Positions 11,459 to 22,300 of a stretch of 64,000 bases of DNA are shown piece after piece. Source of the DNA: Cherax quadricarinatus (lineage: Eukaryota; Arthropoda; Malacostraca; Decapoda; Parastacidae); NCBI RefSeq assembly GCF_038502225.1, contig NC_091390.1, forward strand, positions 10,099,744 to 10,163,743, given 5' to 3'. A model generated the notes under the pieces. The model was not told the origin of the DNA. It made no database searches and saw only the letters and a program-made list of their open reading frames with translations. The number at the start of each line of letters is the position of its first letter. The first letter of the stretch is position 1. The translations under genes and the position numbers were made by a program.

Positions 11459-11774
11459 TGTATGTCGGGACGACATACGTTAGCGTCGACGAGCTCTCTG
11501 TAGTAGTAACCAGTTACCAGTAACCAGTGTACCAGTAGATGACTCACTACCAACCGTCTCTGCCTGAGTCACTCTCTGTATTCATATTGTGCTGACCACA
11601 GCAGTATTCAAAGACCCCCTCACATATGGGTACTGTGGGCGGCCAGTCAGTCTTACGAGAGTGAGCTAGGAGATAGGTACGGCTGTTTGGGCACTCCCCA
11701 CATTATCCGTAATATACATACTACCAGCCTACGTGAGTATTACTTTAACCTATCCACGAGTTCGAACTCCCACA
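11459..11774 (+). repeat. candidate 3' LTR of the Ty3/gypsy element
   Basis: Begins TGTATGTCGGGACGACATAC, with a short internal inverted repeat (TATGTCG/CGACATA), and ends CCCACA, giving TGT...ACA termini over about 316 bp. It lies at the right distance after pol. It includes short direct repeats (GTAACCAGTTACCAGTAACC) near 11505. The call rests on position and termini only, since no second copy is in the window. Confidence 0.42.
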
Positions 11775-11775
11775 T

Positions 11776-12220
11776 AAGTGGACTGGTGTGGGTCACATCC
11801 TGGGTGTTAGTGGACTGGTGTGGGCCACATCCTGGGTGTTAGTGGACTGGTGTGGGTCACATCCTGGGTGTTAGTGGACTGGTGTGGGTCACATACTGGG
11901 TGTTAGTGGACTGGTGTGGGTCAAATCCTGGGTGTTAGTGGACTGGTGTGGGTCACACCCTGGGTGTTAGTGGACTTGTGTGGGTCACATCCTGGATGTT
12001 AGTGGACTGGTGTGGGTCACATCCTGGGTGTTAGTGGACTGGTGTGGGTCACATCCTGGGTGTTAGTGGTCTGGTGTGGGTCACATCCTGGGTGTTAGTG
12101 GACTGGTGTGGGTCACATCCTGGGTGTTAGTGGACTGGTGTGGGTCACATCCTGGGTGTTAGTGGACTGGTGTGGGTCACATCCTGGGTGTCAGTGGACT
12201 GGTGTGGGTCGCATCCTGGG
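11776..12220 (+). repeat. 32-bp tandem array, about 14 copies
   Basis: Units of GTGGACTGGTGTGGGTCACA followed by TCCTGGGTGTTA, with few substitutions (CACACCC, CAAATCC, CTTGTG). The last unit has GTCAG and CGCATCC, closer to the SINE consensus, and passes straight into SINE body sequence. Confidence 0.95.
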
Positions 12221-12304
12221 ACAAAACTGACCTAATTTTCGGGAAATGCTCAGCATAACAAGCGGCTTTCTATATAGTAGTATGTCACTGATGTCAGCTA
12301 TGGT

Positions 12305-15300
12305 CGGTATACCTTGTACATGTACTTGTATACCTTGTACATGTACCTGTATACCTTGTACATGTACTTGTATACCTTGTACCTGTACTTGTATACCTTG
12401 TACACGTACTTGTATACCTTGTACATGTACTTGTATACCTTGCACATGTACTTGTATACCTTGTACATGTACTTGTATACCTTGTACATGTACTTGTATA
12501 CCTTGTACATGTACTTGTATACCTTGTGCATGTATTGTATACCTAGTACACGTAATTGTATACCTTGTACATGTACTTGTATACCTTGCACATGTACTTG
12601 TATACCTTGTACATGTACTTGCATACCTTGTGCATGTACTTGTATACCTTGCACATGTACTTGTATACCTTGCACATGTACTGGTATACCTTGTACATGT
12701 ACTTGTATACCTTGTACATGTACTTGTATACCTTGTACATGTACTTGTATACCTTGTACATGTACTTGTATACCTTGTACATGTACTTGTATACCTTGTA
12801 CATGTACTTGTATACATTGTGCATGTATTGTATACCTTGTACACGTAATTGTATACCTTGTACATGTACTTGTATACCATGTACATGTACTTGTTTACCT
12901 TGTGCATGTACTTGTGTACCTTTTACATGTACTTGTATACCTTGTACATGTACTTGTACACCTTGTACATGTACTTGTATACCTTGTACATGTACTTGTA
13001 TACCTTGTACCTGTACTTATATACCTTGTACACGTACTTGTATACCTTGTACATGTACTTGTATACCTTGTACATTTACTTGTATACCTTGTACATGTAC
13101 TTGTATACCATGTACATGTACTTGTATACCTTGTACATGTATTTGCGTACCTTGTACATGTACTTGTATACCTTGTACATGTACTTGTATACCTTTTACA
13201 TGTACTTGTATGCCTTTTACATGTACTTGTGTACCTTGTACTTATACTTGTATACCTTGTACATGTACTTGTATTCCTTGTACACGTACTTGTATACCTT
13301 GTACACGTACTTGTATACCTTGTACATGTACTTGTATGACTTGTACATGTACTTGTATACTATGTACATGTACTTGTATACCTTGTACATGTACTTGTAT
13401 ACATTGTACAATTAGTTGTATACCTTGTACATGTACTTGTATACTTTGTACATGTACTTGTATACTTTGTACACGTACTTGTATACCTTGTACATGTACT
13501 TGTATGCCTTATGCATGTACTTGTATACCTTGTACATGTACTTCTATACCTTTTACATGTACTTGTATACCTTGTACACGTACTTGTATTCCTTGTACAT
13601 GTACTTGTATACCTTGTACATGTAATTGTATACCTTGTACACGTACTTGTATACCTTGTACATGTACATGTATACCTTGTACATGTACTTGTATTCCATG
13701 TACATGTACTTGTATACCTTGTACATGTAATTGTATACCTTGTACATGTACTTGTATGCCTTGTACATGTACTTGTATACCTTGTACATGTACTGGTATA
13801 CCTAGTACATGTACTTGTATACCTTGTACATATACTTGTATACCTTGTACATGTACTTGTATACCTTGTGCATGTGCTTGTATGCCTTGTATATGTACTT
13901 GTATACCTTGTACATGTACTTGTATACCTTGTACTCGTTCTTGTATACCTTGTACATGTACTTGTATACCTTGTACATGTATTTGTATACCTTGTAGATG
14001 TACTTGTATACCTTGTACATGTACTTGTATACCTTGTACATGTACTTGTATACCTTGTGCATGTACTTGTATACCTTGTACATGTACTGGATACCTTGTA
14101 CATTTACTTGTATACCTTGTACATGTATTTGTATACCTTGTACATGTACTTGTATACCTTGTACATGTACTTGTATGCCTTGTACATGTACTTGTATACC
14201 TTGTACATGTACTTGTATACCTTGTACATGTACTTGTATACCTTGTACGTGTACTTGTATACCTTGTACATGTACTTGTATACCTTGTACATGTACTTGT
14301 ATACCTTGTACATATACTGGTATACCTTGTACATTTCCTTGTATACATTGTACATGTATTTGTATACCTTGTACATGTACTTGTATACCTTGTACATGTA
14401 CTTGTATACCTTGTACATGTACTTGTATACCTTGTACATGTACTTGTATACTTTGTACATGTACTTGTATACCTTGTACATGTACTTGTATACCTTGTAC
14501 ATGTACTTGTATACTTTGTACATGTACTTGTATACCTTGTACATGTACTTGTATACCTTGTACATGTACTTGTATACCTTGTACATATATTGGTATACCT
14601 TGTACATTTACTTGTATACCTTGTACATGTATTTGTATACCTTGTACATGTACTTGTATACCTTTTACATGTACTTGTATACCTTGTACATGTACTTGTA
14701 TACCTTGTACATGTACTTGTATACCTTGTACATGTACTTGTATACCTTGTACATGTACTTGTATACCTTGTACATGTACTTGTATAAATTGTACATGTAC
14801 TTGTATACCTTGTACATGTACTTGTATACCTTGTACATGTACTTGTATACCTTGTACATGTACTTGTATACCTTGTACATGTACTTGTATACCTTGTACA
14901 TGTACTCGTATACCTTGTACATGTACTTGTATACCTTGTACATGTACTTGTATGCCTTGTACATGTACTGGTATACCTTGTACATGTACTTGTATACCTT
15001 GTACATGTACTCGTATACCTTGTACATGTACTTGTATACCTTGTACATGTACTTGTATGCCTTGTACATGTACTGGTATACCTTGTACATGTACTTGTAT
15101 ACCTTGTACATGTACTTGTATACCATGTACATGTACTTATATACCTTGTACATGTACTCGTATACCTTGTACATGTACTTGTATACCTTGTACATGTACT
15201 TGTATGCCTTGTACATGTACTGGTATACCTTGTACATGTACTTGTATACCTTGTACATGTACTCGTATACCTTGTACATGTACTTGTATACCTTGTACAT

Positions 15301-17785
15301 GTACTTGTATGCCTTGTACATGTACTGGTATACCTTGTACATGTACTTGTATACCTTGTACATGTACTCGTATACCTTGTACATGTACTTGTATACCTTG
15401 TACATGTACTTGTATACCTTGTACATGTACTCGTATACCTTGTACATGTACTTGTATACCTTGTACATGTATTTGTATACCTTGTAGATGTACTTGTATA
15501 CCTTGTACATGTACTTGTATACCTTGTACATGTACTTGTATACCTTGTGCATGTACTTGTATACCTTGTACATGTACTGGTATACCTTGTACATTTACTT
15601 GTATACCTTGTACATGTATTTGTATACCTTGTACATGTACTTGTATACCTTGTACATGTACTTGTATGCCTTGTACATGTACTTGTATACCTTGTACATG
15701 TACTTGTATACCTTGTACATGTACTTGTATACCTTGTACGTGTACTTGTATACCTTGTACATGTACTTGTATACCTTGTACATGTACTTGTATACCTTGT
15801 ACATATACTGGTATACCTTGTACATTTCCTTGTATACATTGTACATGTATTTGTATACCTTGTACATGTACTTGTATACCTTGTACATGTACTTGTATAC
15901 CTTGTACATGTACTTGTATACCTTGTACATATACTTGTATACTTTGTACATGTACTTGTATACCTTGTACATGTACTTGTATACCTTGTACATGTACTTG
16001 TATACTTTGTACATGTACTTGTATACCTTGTACATGTACTTGTATACCTTGTACATGTACTTGTATACCTTGTACATATACTGGTATACCTTGTACATTT
16101 ACTTGTATACCTTGTACATGTATTTGTATACCTTGTACATGTACTTGTATACCTTGTACATGTACTTGTATACCTTGTACATGTACTTGTATACCTTGTA
16201 CATGTACTTGTATACCTTGTACATGTACTTGTATACCTTGTACATGTACTTGTATACCTTGTACATGTACTTGTATAAATTGTACATGTACTTGTATACC
16301 TTGTACATGTACTTGTATACCTTGTACATGTACTTGTATACCTTGTACATGTACTTGTATACCTTGTACATGTACTCGTATACCTTGTACATGTACTTGT
16401 ATACCTTGTACATGTACTTGTATGCCTTGTACATGTACTGGTATACCTTGTACATGTACTTGTATACCTTGTACATGTACTCGTATACCTTGTACATGTA
16501 CTTGTATACCTTGTACATGTACTTGTATGCCTTGTACATGTACTGGTATACCTTGTACATGTACTTGTATACCTTGTACATGTACTTGTATACCTTGTAC
16601 ATGTACTTATATACCTTGTACATGTACTCGTATACCTTGTACATGTACTTGTATACCTTGTACATGTACTTGTATGCCTTGTACATGTACTGGTATACCT
16701 TGTACATGTACTTGTATACCTTGTACATGTACTCGTATACCTTGTACATGTACTTGTATACCTTGTACATGTACTTGTATGCCTTGTACATGTACTGGTA
16801 TACCTTGTACATGTACTTGTATACCTTGTACATGTACTCGTATACCTTGTACATGTACTTGTATACCTTGTACATGTACTTGTATACCTTGTACATGTAC
16901 TCGTATACCTTGTACATGTACTTGTATACCTTGTACATGTACTTGTATGCCTTGTACATGTACTGGTATACCTTGTACATGTACTTGTATACCTTGTACA
17001 TGTACTTGTATACCTTGTGCATGTACTTGTATACCTTGTACATGTACTTGTATACCTTGTACATGTACTTGTATACCTTGTACATGTACTTGTATGCCTT
17101 GTACATGTACTGGTATACCTTGTACATGTACTTGTATACCTTGTACATGTACTCGTATACCTTGTACATGTACTTGTATACCTTGTACATGTACTTGTAT
17201 ACCTTGTACATGTACTCGTATACCTTGTACATGTACTTGTATACCTTGTACATGTACTTGTATGCCTTGTACATGTACTGGTATACCTTGTACATGTACT
17301 GGTATACCTTTTACATGTACTTGTATACCTTGTACATGTACTCGTATACCTTGTACATGTACTTGTATACCTTGTACATGTACTTGTATACCTTGTTCAT
17401 GTACTCGTATACCTTGTACATGTACTTGTATACCTTGTACATGTACTTGTATGCCTTGTACATGTACTGGTATACCTTGTACATGTACTTGTATACCTTG
17501 TACATGTACTTGTATACCTTGTGCATGTACTTGTATACCTTGTACATGTACTTGTATACCTTGTACATGTACTTGTATACCTTGTACATGTACTCGTATA
17601 CCTTGTACATGTACTTGTATACCTTGTACATGTACTTGTATGCCTTGTACATGTACTGGTATACCTTGTACATGTACTTGTATACCTTGTACATGTACTT
17701 GTATACCTTGTGCATGTACTTGTATACCTTGTACACGTACTTGTATACCTTGTACATGTACTTGTATACCTTGTACGTGTACTGA
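12305..17785. repeat. 21-bp tandem array, about 260 copies
   Basis: Units consist of TTGTATACC followed by TTGTACATGTAC. The unit contains the perfect palindromes GTACATGTAC and GTATAC. Its length is divisible by 3 and it has no stop in any of the six frames, so all six frames stay open for hundreds of codons as 7-residue repeats. These are not genes. Units are more diverged in the first 1.7 kb and more uniform later. A higher-order duplication of 1,491 bp (71 units) relates about 13970-15460 to 15461-16950. Marker variants such as ACTCG, ACTGG and TATGCC recur in the same order. Confidence 0.95.
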
Positions 17786-17792
17786 TAATAAA

Positions 17793-17849
<57 letters not shown>

Positions 17850-17850
17850 C
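17793..17850. repeat. (ATT)n microsatellite, SINE tail
   Basis: Nearly pure ATT repeats directly after ACTGATAATAA. This SINE family ends in such a tail, so it marks the 3' end of the expanded element. Confidence 0.9.
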
Positions 17851-17952
17851 ATCGTGATTCACTTCTTTCCCCTGAGCGGTCAATATGTTTCTTGTCTCTA
17901 ATTTCATACAGATTTATCTTGCATTCGCGTAATTACTTCCCAAAATGAAACT

Positions 17953-18118
17953 GACCAATCGCACTTCAGAACTTCGATGCCGCCAACGAAATCGACCAAT
18001 CACATTTTACCAGCTTCGATATAGTCAGCGACAAAGACCAATCAGAGAGCAGCTGCACGGTGTATGTGGTTACTCACCACATATAAATTAAAGAGACGGG
18101 TGAGTGTATTTGTCAGAG
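17953..18118 (+). promoter_or_regulatory. candidate RNA polymerase II promoter: three CCAAT boxes and TATA
   Basis: Three exact GACCAATC boxes lie at 17953, 17994 and 18036, spaced 41 and 42 bp apart. TATAAAT is at 18082. TTTGTCAGAGTG contains an Inr-like TCAG whose A, at 18115, is 33 bp after the TATA start. The inverted repeat GTGGTTACTCACCAC (18066-18080) lies between the CCAAT and TATA parts. A splice-donor-like site follows at 18180. The arrangement is stronger than chance, but no coding exon is seen. It could serve a host gene outside the window or be the promoter or LTR of a mobile element. Confidence 0.5.
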
Positions 18119-18185
18119 TGAAGACAGTCGTGGTGACACGAGGTCTTCTCTTCTTGCTCTTCTGCTACAGACATTTACAGTAAGT
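18115..18185 (+). other. possible non-coding first exon ending in a splice donor
   Basis: From the predicted start at 18115 the sequence runs about 65 bp to ACA followed by GTAAGT (18180-18185), a strong donor. It contains no ATG. The pyrimidine-rich stretch CTTCTCTTCTTGCTCTTCTG precedes it. No matching acceptor or coding exon is identifiable downstream before the array. Confidence 0.35.
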
Positions 18186-18535
18186 GATGAACCTTGAACG
18201 TTGGAGATTTTCCTCGTACTAAATGACCCATATGGGTTTACCGCTATCCAAATACAGTAATATTTGTCATTTTAACATGTGAAAATAATGAATAATTTAA
18301 GATTAGAGTTTAGTAATTTAAATCGCAGGTTACAATAATTATCGTAAAATTTACGACAAGTGGTTAAAAGAAGTTATTGTAAGTTCACAACGAAGTCGTT
18401 CGACTGAGATTTAATCTTCCAGTGAGAAAAAAGATGCAGGTTGCTGGAGAAGCTTTTATATCACTCTCCGTAGAGCTTTACCAAGTTATGACTTTATAAA
18501 GCTCTATATAACGAATATAGAGTCTCTCCTAAAAA
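18186..18535. other. AT-rich sequence, nothing recognised
   Basis: About 350 bp with no frame, RNA gene or element I can name. If the upstream promoter is real, this would be intron. Confidence 0.5.
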
Positions 18536-18537
18536 AA

Positions 18538-18602
18538 AAAACATACCACGGGTGGGGATAGAATCCGCGGTCAGAGAGTCTCAAAACTCCAGACCGTCGC
18601 GT
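18538..18602 (-). mobile_element. tRNA-derived SINE fragment, second family
   Basis: On the minus strand it reads CGCGACGGTCTGGAGTTTTG, then AGACTCTCTGACCGCGGATT, then CTATCCCCACCCGTGG. The spacing resembles a tRNA A box and a degenerate B box. A closely similar copy lies at 56303-56372. Confidence 0.6.
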
Positions 18603-18624
18603 TTGTTTGTTTGTTTGTTTGTTT
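18601..18624. repeat. (GTTT)n microsatellite
   Basis: Six perfect GTTT units directly adjoining the SINE fragment. Confidence 0.9.
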
Positions 18625-18654
18625 GCAATCGTGTCATTACGATTTCGTGAGTCT

Positions 18655-18726
18655 CCTTCGCTAGTTGCTGTATAGCCCTTGTGGTTTAGCGCTTATTTTT
18701 GATAATAATAATAATCCTTCGCTAGT
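18655..18726 (+). mobile_element. short SINE tail insertion with 11-bp target duplication
   Basis: CCTTCGCTAGT occurs at 18655-18665 and again at 18716-18726. Between them lie 50 bp ending in GATAATAATAATAAT. The inserted piece (TATAGCCCTTGTGGTTTAGC, then GCTTATTTTT) matches the 3' end of a SINE whose minus-strand copy begins near 62805 (AAAAAAGCGCTAAACC). The perfect duplication shows a 5'-truncated retroposition. Confidence 0.8.
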
Positions 18727-18845
18727 CAGTAGTACATCACCATAATTGTGACGACGTAGTTGGTAGTGTTTATATAATGGATTCTTGAGGCATCTTGTAA
18801 ATGGTATAAAACACGTACATGTGAAACAGTTGGGTATTTTCACCG

Positions 18846-18884
18846 TTGAAACGTTTCGCTTACACAGTAGACTTTCTCAGTCAA
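18846..18884 (-). ncRNA. hammerhead-like core, decayed
   Basis: On the minus strand: TTGA, CTGAGAA (off consensus at position 8), A, GTCTAC-TGT-GTAAGC (one mismatched pair), GAAAC, GTT, TCAA. Probably inactive. Confidence 0.45.
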
Positions 18885-18972
18885 ATAAACAGAAAACAGA
18901 TCAAGTGAAATGAAGTCCAAGGTTGAGGGACTGATTACATCATATCACTGCTACACTTGTTCCTTCCGTATT

Positions 18973-19011
18973 TGACTGAAGAAGGCTACTCAGTAGTCGA
19001 AATGTTTCAAC
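18973..19011 (+). ncRNA. hammerhead-like core, TTGA/TCAA stem I
   Basis: TTGA (18973-18976), CTGAAGA, A, GGCTAC-TCA-GTAGTC, GAAAT (usually GAAAC), GTT, TCAA (19008-19011). Stem I pairs perfectly. The GAAAT breaks the ACGT palindrome that would form stem III. Confidence 0.5.
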
Positions 19012-19029
19012 AATGAAAATACTGAGCAT

Positions 19030-19330
19030 ATGCCTACACAAAAGGCCTAGGAACAAGGCCGGCAAAAGACTTAAAAGGAGTACATCTGGATTCATATCTT
19101 GTCTTATTACAAGCAAATTTAAGATATTTGCTTAATAATTCTAACAAATTGATTTCATTAATAAAATCACGTGACATGACACAGGTGTTCACACTGTCTC
19201 CGTAACCCTGAATGAGTGGATAATTAACCATATTGTTTAGGTGAGAAAAATAACCGGCCATATACTTTGTATTTGGTTTAGTTATCATCTATGTGCCATC
19301 CAAGCTGCCAGAAGTATTGTGACCAAGCCT
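19030..19330. other. unique sequence left of the large array, nothing recognised
   Basis: No gene or element identified. The long forward frame beginning at 19241 has about 25 codons here before it enters the array. Confidence 0.5.
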
Positions 19331-22300
19331 CACCCTGGCTACTGTGCATCAGTCACCCTGGCTACTGTGCGTCAGTCAGCCTGGCTACTGTGCGTCAGTC
19401 AGCCTGGCTGCTGTGCATCAGTCAGCCTGGCTAATGTGCATCAGTCAGCCTGGCTACTCTGCATCAGTCAGCCTGGCTACTGTGCATCAGTCAGCCTGGC
19501 TACTGTGCGTCAGTCAGCCTGGCTATTGTGCATCATTCAACCTGGCTACTGTGCATCAGTCAGCCTGGCTACTGTGCATCATTCAGCCTGGCTACTCTGC
19601 ATTTTTCAGCCTGGCTACGGTGCATCAGTCAGCCTGGCTACGGTGCGAAAATCAGCCTGGCTACTGTGCGTCAGTCAGCCTGGCTACTGTGCGTCAGTCA
19701 GCCTGGCTACTGTGCATCACTCAGCCTGGTTATTGTGCATCAGTCAGTTTGGCTACTGTGCATCTGTCAGCCTGACTACTGTGCATCAGTCAGCCTGGCA
19801 ACTGTGCATTGTCAGCCTGGCTACTGTGCATCAGTCAGCCTGGCTAATGTGCATCAGTCAGCCTGGCTACTGTGCATCAATCAGATTGGCTACTGTGCAT
19901 CAATCAGCCTGGCTACTGTGCATCAGTCAGCCTGGCTACTGTGCGTCATTCATCCTGGCTACTGTGCATCAGTCAGCCTGGCTACTGTGCATCAGTCAGC
20001 CTGGCTCCTGTGACTCATTCCACCTGGCTACTGTGCATCAGTCAGCCTGGCTACTGTGCATCATTCAGCCTGGCTACTGTGCATCATTCAGCCTTGCTAC
20101 GGTGCATCAGTCAGCCTGGCTACGGTGCATCAGTCAGCCTGGCTACTGTGCGTCAGTCAGCCTGGCTACTGTGCGTCAGTCAGCCTGGCTACTGTGCATC
20201 AGTCAGCCTGGCTATTATGCGTCAGTCAGCCTGGCTACTGTGCATCATTCAACCTGGCTACTGTGCATCAGTCAGCCTGGCTACTGTGCATCATTCAGCC
20301 TGGCTACTCTGCATTATTCAGCCTGGCTACGGTGCATCAGTCAGCCTGGCTACGGTGCGCCAATCAGCCTGGCTACTGTGCGTCAGTCAGCCTGGCTACT
20401 GTGCATCACTCAGCCTGGTTATTGTGCATCAGTCAGCTTGGCTACTGTGCATCAGTCAGCCTGGCTACTGTGCATCAGTCAGCCTGGCTACTGTGCATCA
20501 GTCAGCCTGGCTACTGAACATCAGTCAGCCTGGCTACTGTGCATCAGTCAGCCTGGCTGCTGTGCATCAGTCAGCCTGGCTACTGTGCATCAGTCAGCCT
20601 GGCTACTGTGCATCATTCATCCTGGCTACTGTGCATCAGTCAGCCTGGCTACTGTGCATCAGCCAGCCTGGATACTGTGCATCAGTCAACCTGGCTACTG
20701 TGCATCAGTCAGCCTGGCTACTGTGCATCAGCCAGCCTGGCTACTTTACATCAGCCAGCCTGGCTACTGTGCATCAGTCAGCCTGGCTACTGTGCATCAT
20801 TCATCCTGGCTACTGTGCATCAGTCAGCCTGGCTACTGTGCATCAGTCAGCCTGGCTACTGTGCATCAGTCAGCCTGGCTACTGTGCATCATTCAGCCTG
20901 GCTACTGTGCATCAGTCAACCTGGCTACTGTGCATCAGCCAGCCTGGCTACTGTGCATCAGTCCGCCTGGCTACTGTGCATCAGCCAGCCTGGCTATTGT
21001 GCATCAGTCAACCTGGCTACTGTGCATCAGTCAGCCTGGCTACTGTGCATCAGTCAGTCTGGCTACTGTGCATCAGTCAGCCTGGCTACTGTGCATCAGT
21101 CAGCCTGACTACTGTCCATCAGTCAGCCTGGCTACTGTCCATCAGTCAGCCTGGCTACTGTGCATCAGTCAGCCTGGCTACTGTGCATCAGCCCGCCTGG
21201 CTACTGTGCATCAGTCAGCCTGGCTACTGTGCATCAGTCAACCTGGCTACTGTGCATCAGTCAGCCTGGCTTCTGTGCATCAGCCAGCCTGGCTACTGTG
21301 CATCAGTCAGCCTGGCTACTGTGCATCAGTCAGCCTGGCTACTGAGCATCAGTCAGCCTGGCTACTGTGCATCAGTCAACCTGGCTACTGTGCATCAGTC
21401 AGCCTGGCTACTGTGCATCAGCCAGGCTGGCTACTGTGCATCAGTCAGCCTGGCTACTGTGCATCAGTCAGCCTGGCTACTGTGCATCAGTCAGCCTGGC
21501 TACTGTGCATCAGTCAGCCTGACTACTGTGCATCAGTCAGCCTGGCTACTGTGCAACAGTCAGCCTGGCTACTGTGCATCAGTCAGCCTGGCTACTGTGC
21601 ATTGTCGGCCTGGCTACTGTCCATCAGTCAGCCTGGCTACTGTGCACCAGTCAGCCTGGCTGCTGTACATCAGTCAGTCTGGCTACTGTGCCTTCGTCAG
21701 CCTGACTACTGTGCATCAATCAGCCTGGGTACTGTGCATCAGTCAGCCTGGCTACTGTGCATCAGTCAGCCTGACTACTGTGCATCAGTCAGCCTGGCTA
21801 CGGTGCATCAGTCAGCCTGGCTACTGTGCATCAGTCAGCCTTGCTACTGTGCATTGTCAGCCTGGCTACTGTGCATCAGTCAGCCTGGCTACTGTGCATC
21901 AGTCAGCCTGGCTACTCTGCATCAATCAGCCTGGCTACTGTGCATCAGTCAGCCTGGCTACTGTGCATCAGTCAGCCTGGCTACTGTGCATCAGTCAGCC
22001 TGGCTACTGTGCATCATTCATCCTGGCTACTGTGCATCAGTCAGCCTGGCTACTGTGCATCAGTCTGGCTACTGTGCATCAGTCAGCCTGGCTACTGTGC
22101 ATCAGTCAGCCTGGCTACTGTGCATCAGTCAGCCTGGCTACTGTGCATCAGCAAGCCTGGCTGCTGTGCATCAGTCACCCTGGCTACTGTGCATCAGTCA
22201 GCCTGGGTACTGTGCATCAGCCCGCCTGGCTACTGTGCATCAGTCAACCTGGCTACTGTGCATCAGTCAACCTGGCTACTGTGCATCAGTCAGCCTGGCT

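Larger units (their letters stand above)
5642..11774 (+). mobile_element. Ty3/gypsy LTR retrotransposon, degenerate, 5' end missing
   Basis: The order Gag (CCHC zinc knuckle), aspartic protease, reverse transcriptase, RNase H, integrase and GPY/F tail is the Ty3/gypsy (Metaviridae) order. No envelope frame follows pol. A candidate 3' LTR is at 11459-11774. No matching 5' LTR is visible and may lie in the N gap. At least two single-base frame breaks (in gag and in RT) and a foldback insertion in the leader indicate a dead copy, though most of the pol coding sequence is intact, so the insertion is not ancient. Confidence 0.9.
11776..17850 (+). mobile_element. SINE copy expanded internally by two tandem arrays
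   Basis: The 85 bp between the arrays (about 12220-12304: ACAAAACTGACC ... ACAAGCGGCTTTCTATATAG ... GATGTCAGCTATGG) aligns base for base with the intact SINE at 56701-56935. That copy also has, immediately before, a single version of the 32-bp unit (GGGTGTTAGCCAACTGATGT...) and, immediately after, a single version of the 21-bp unit (GTATACGTTGTGCATGTACT). The far end runs GTACTGATAATAAATATT into (ATT)n, matching the usual tail of this SINE. So arrays, body and tail are one element in normal order, with two segments amplified. The tRNA-like head is missing and the LTR candidate abuts the first array. Confidence 0.8.
18795..19025. mobile_element. diverged foldback element with hammerhead-like cores
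   Basis: Same plan as the element at 4784-5454 but shorter and more decayed. The arms around 18830-18890 and 18965-19020 are imperfect reverse complements, each with a core. The family shares TTGA/TCAA as stem I. Confidence 0.6.

Noticed and set aside
12191..17948. Many overlapping long frames on both strands, up to 1,316 codons, Cys/Thr-rich or Tyr-rich
   Set aside because: The 21-bp unit has no stop in any of six frames. The frames begin and end where the array does.
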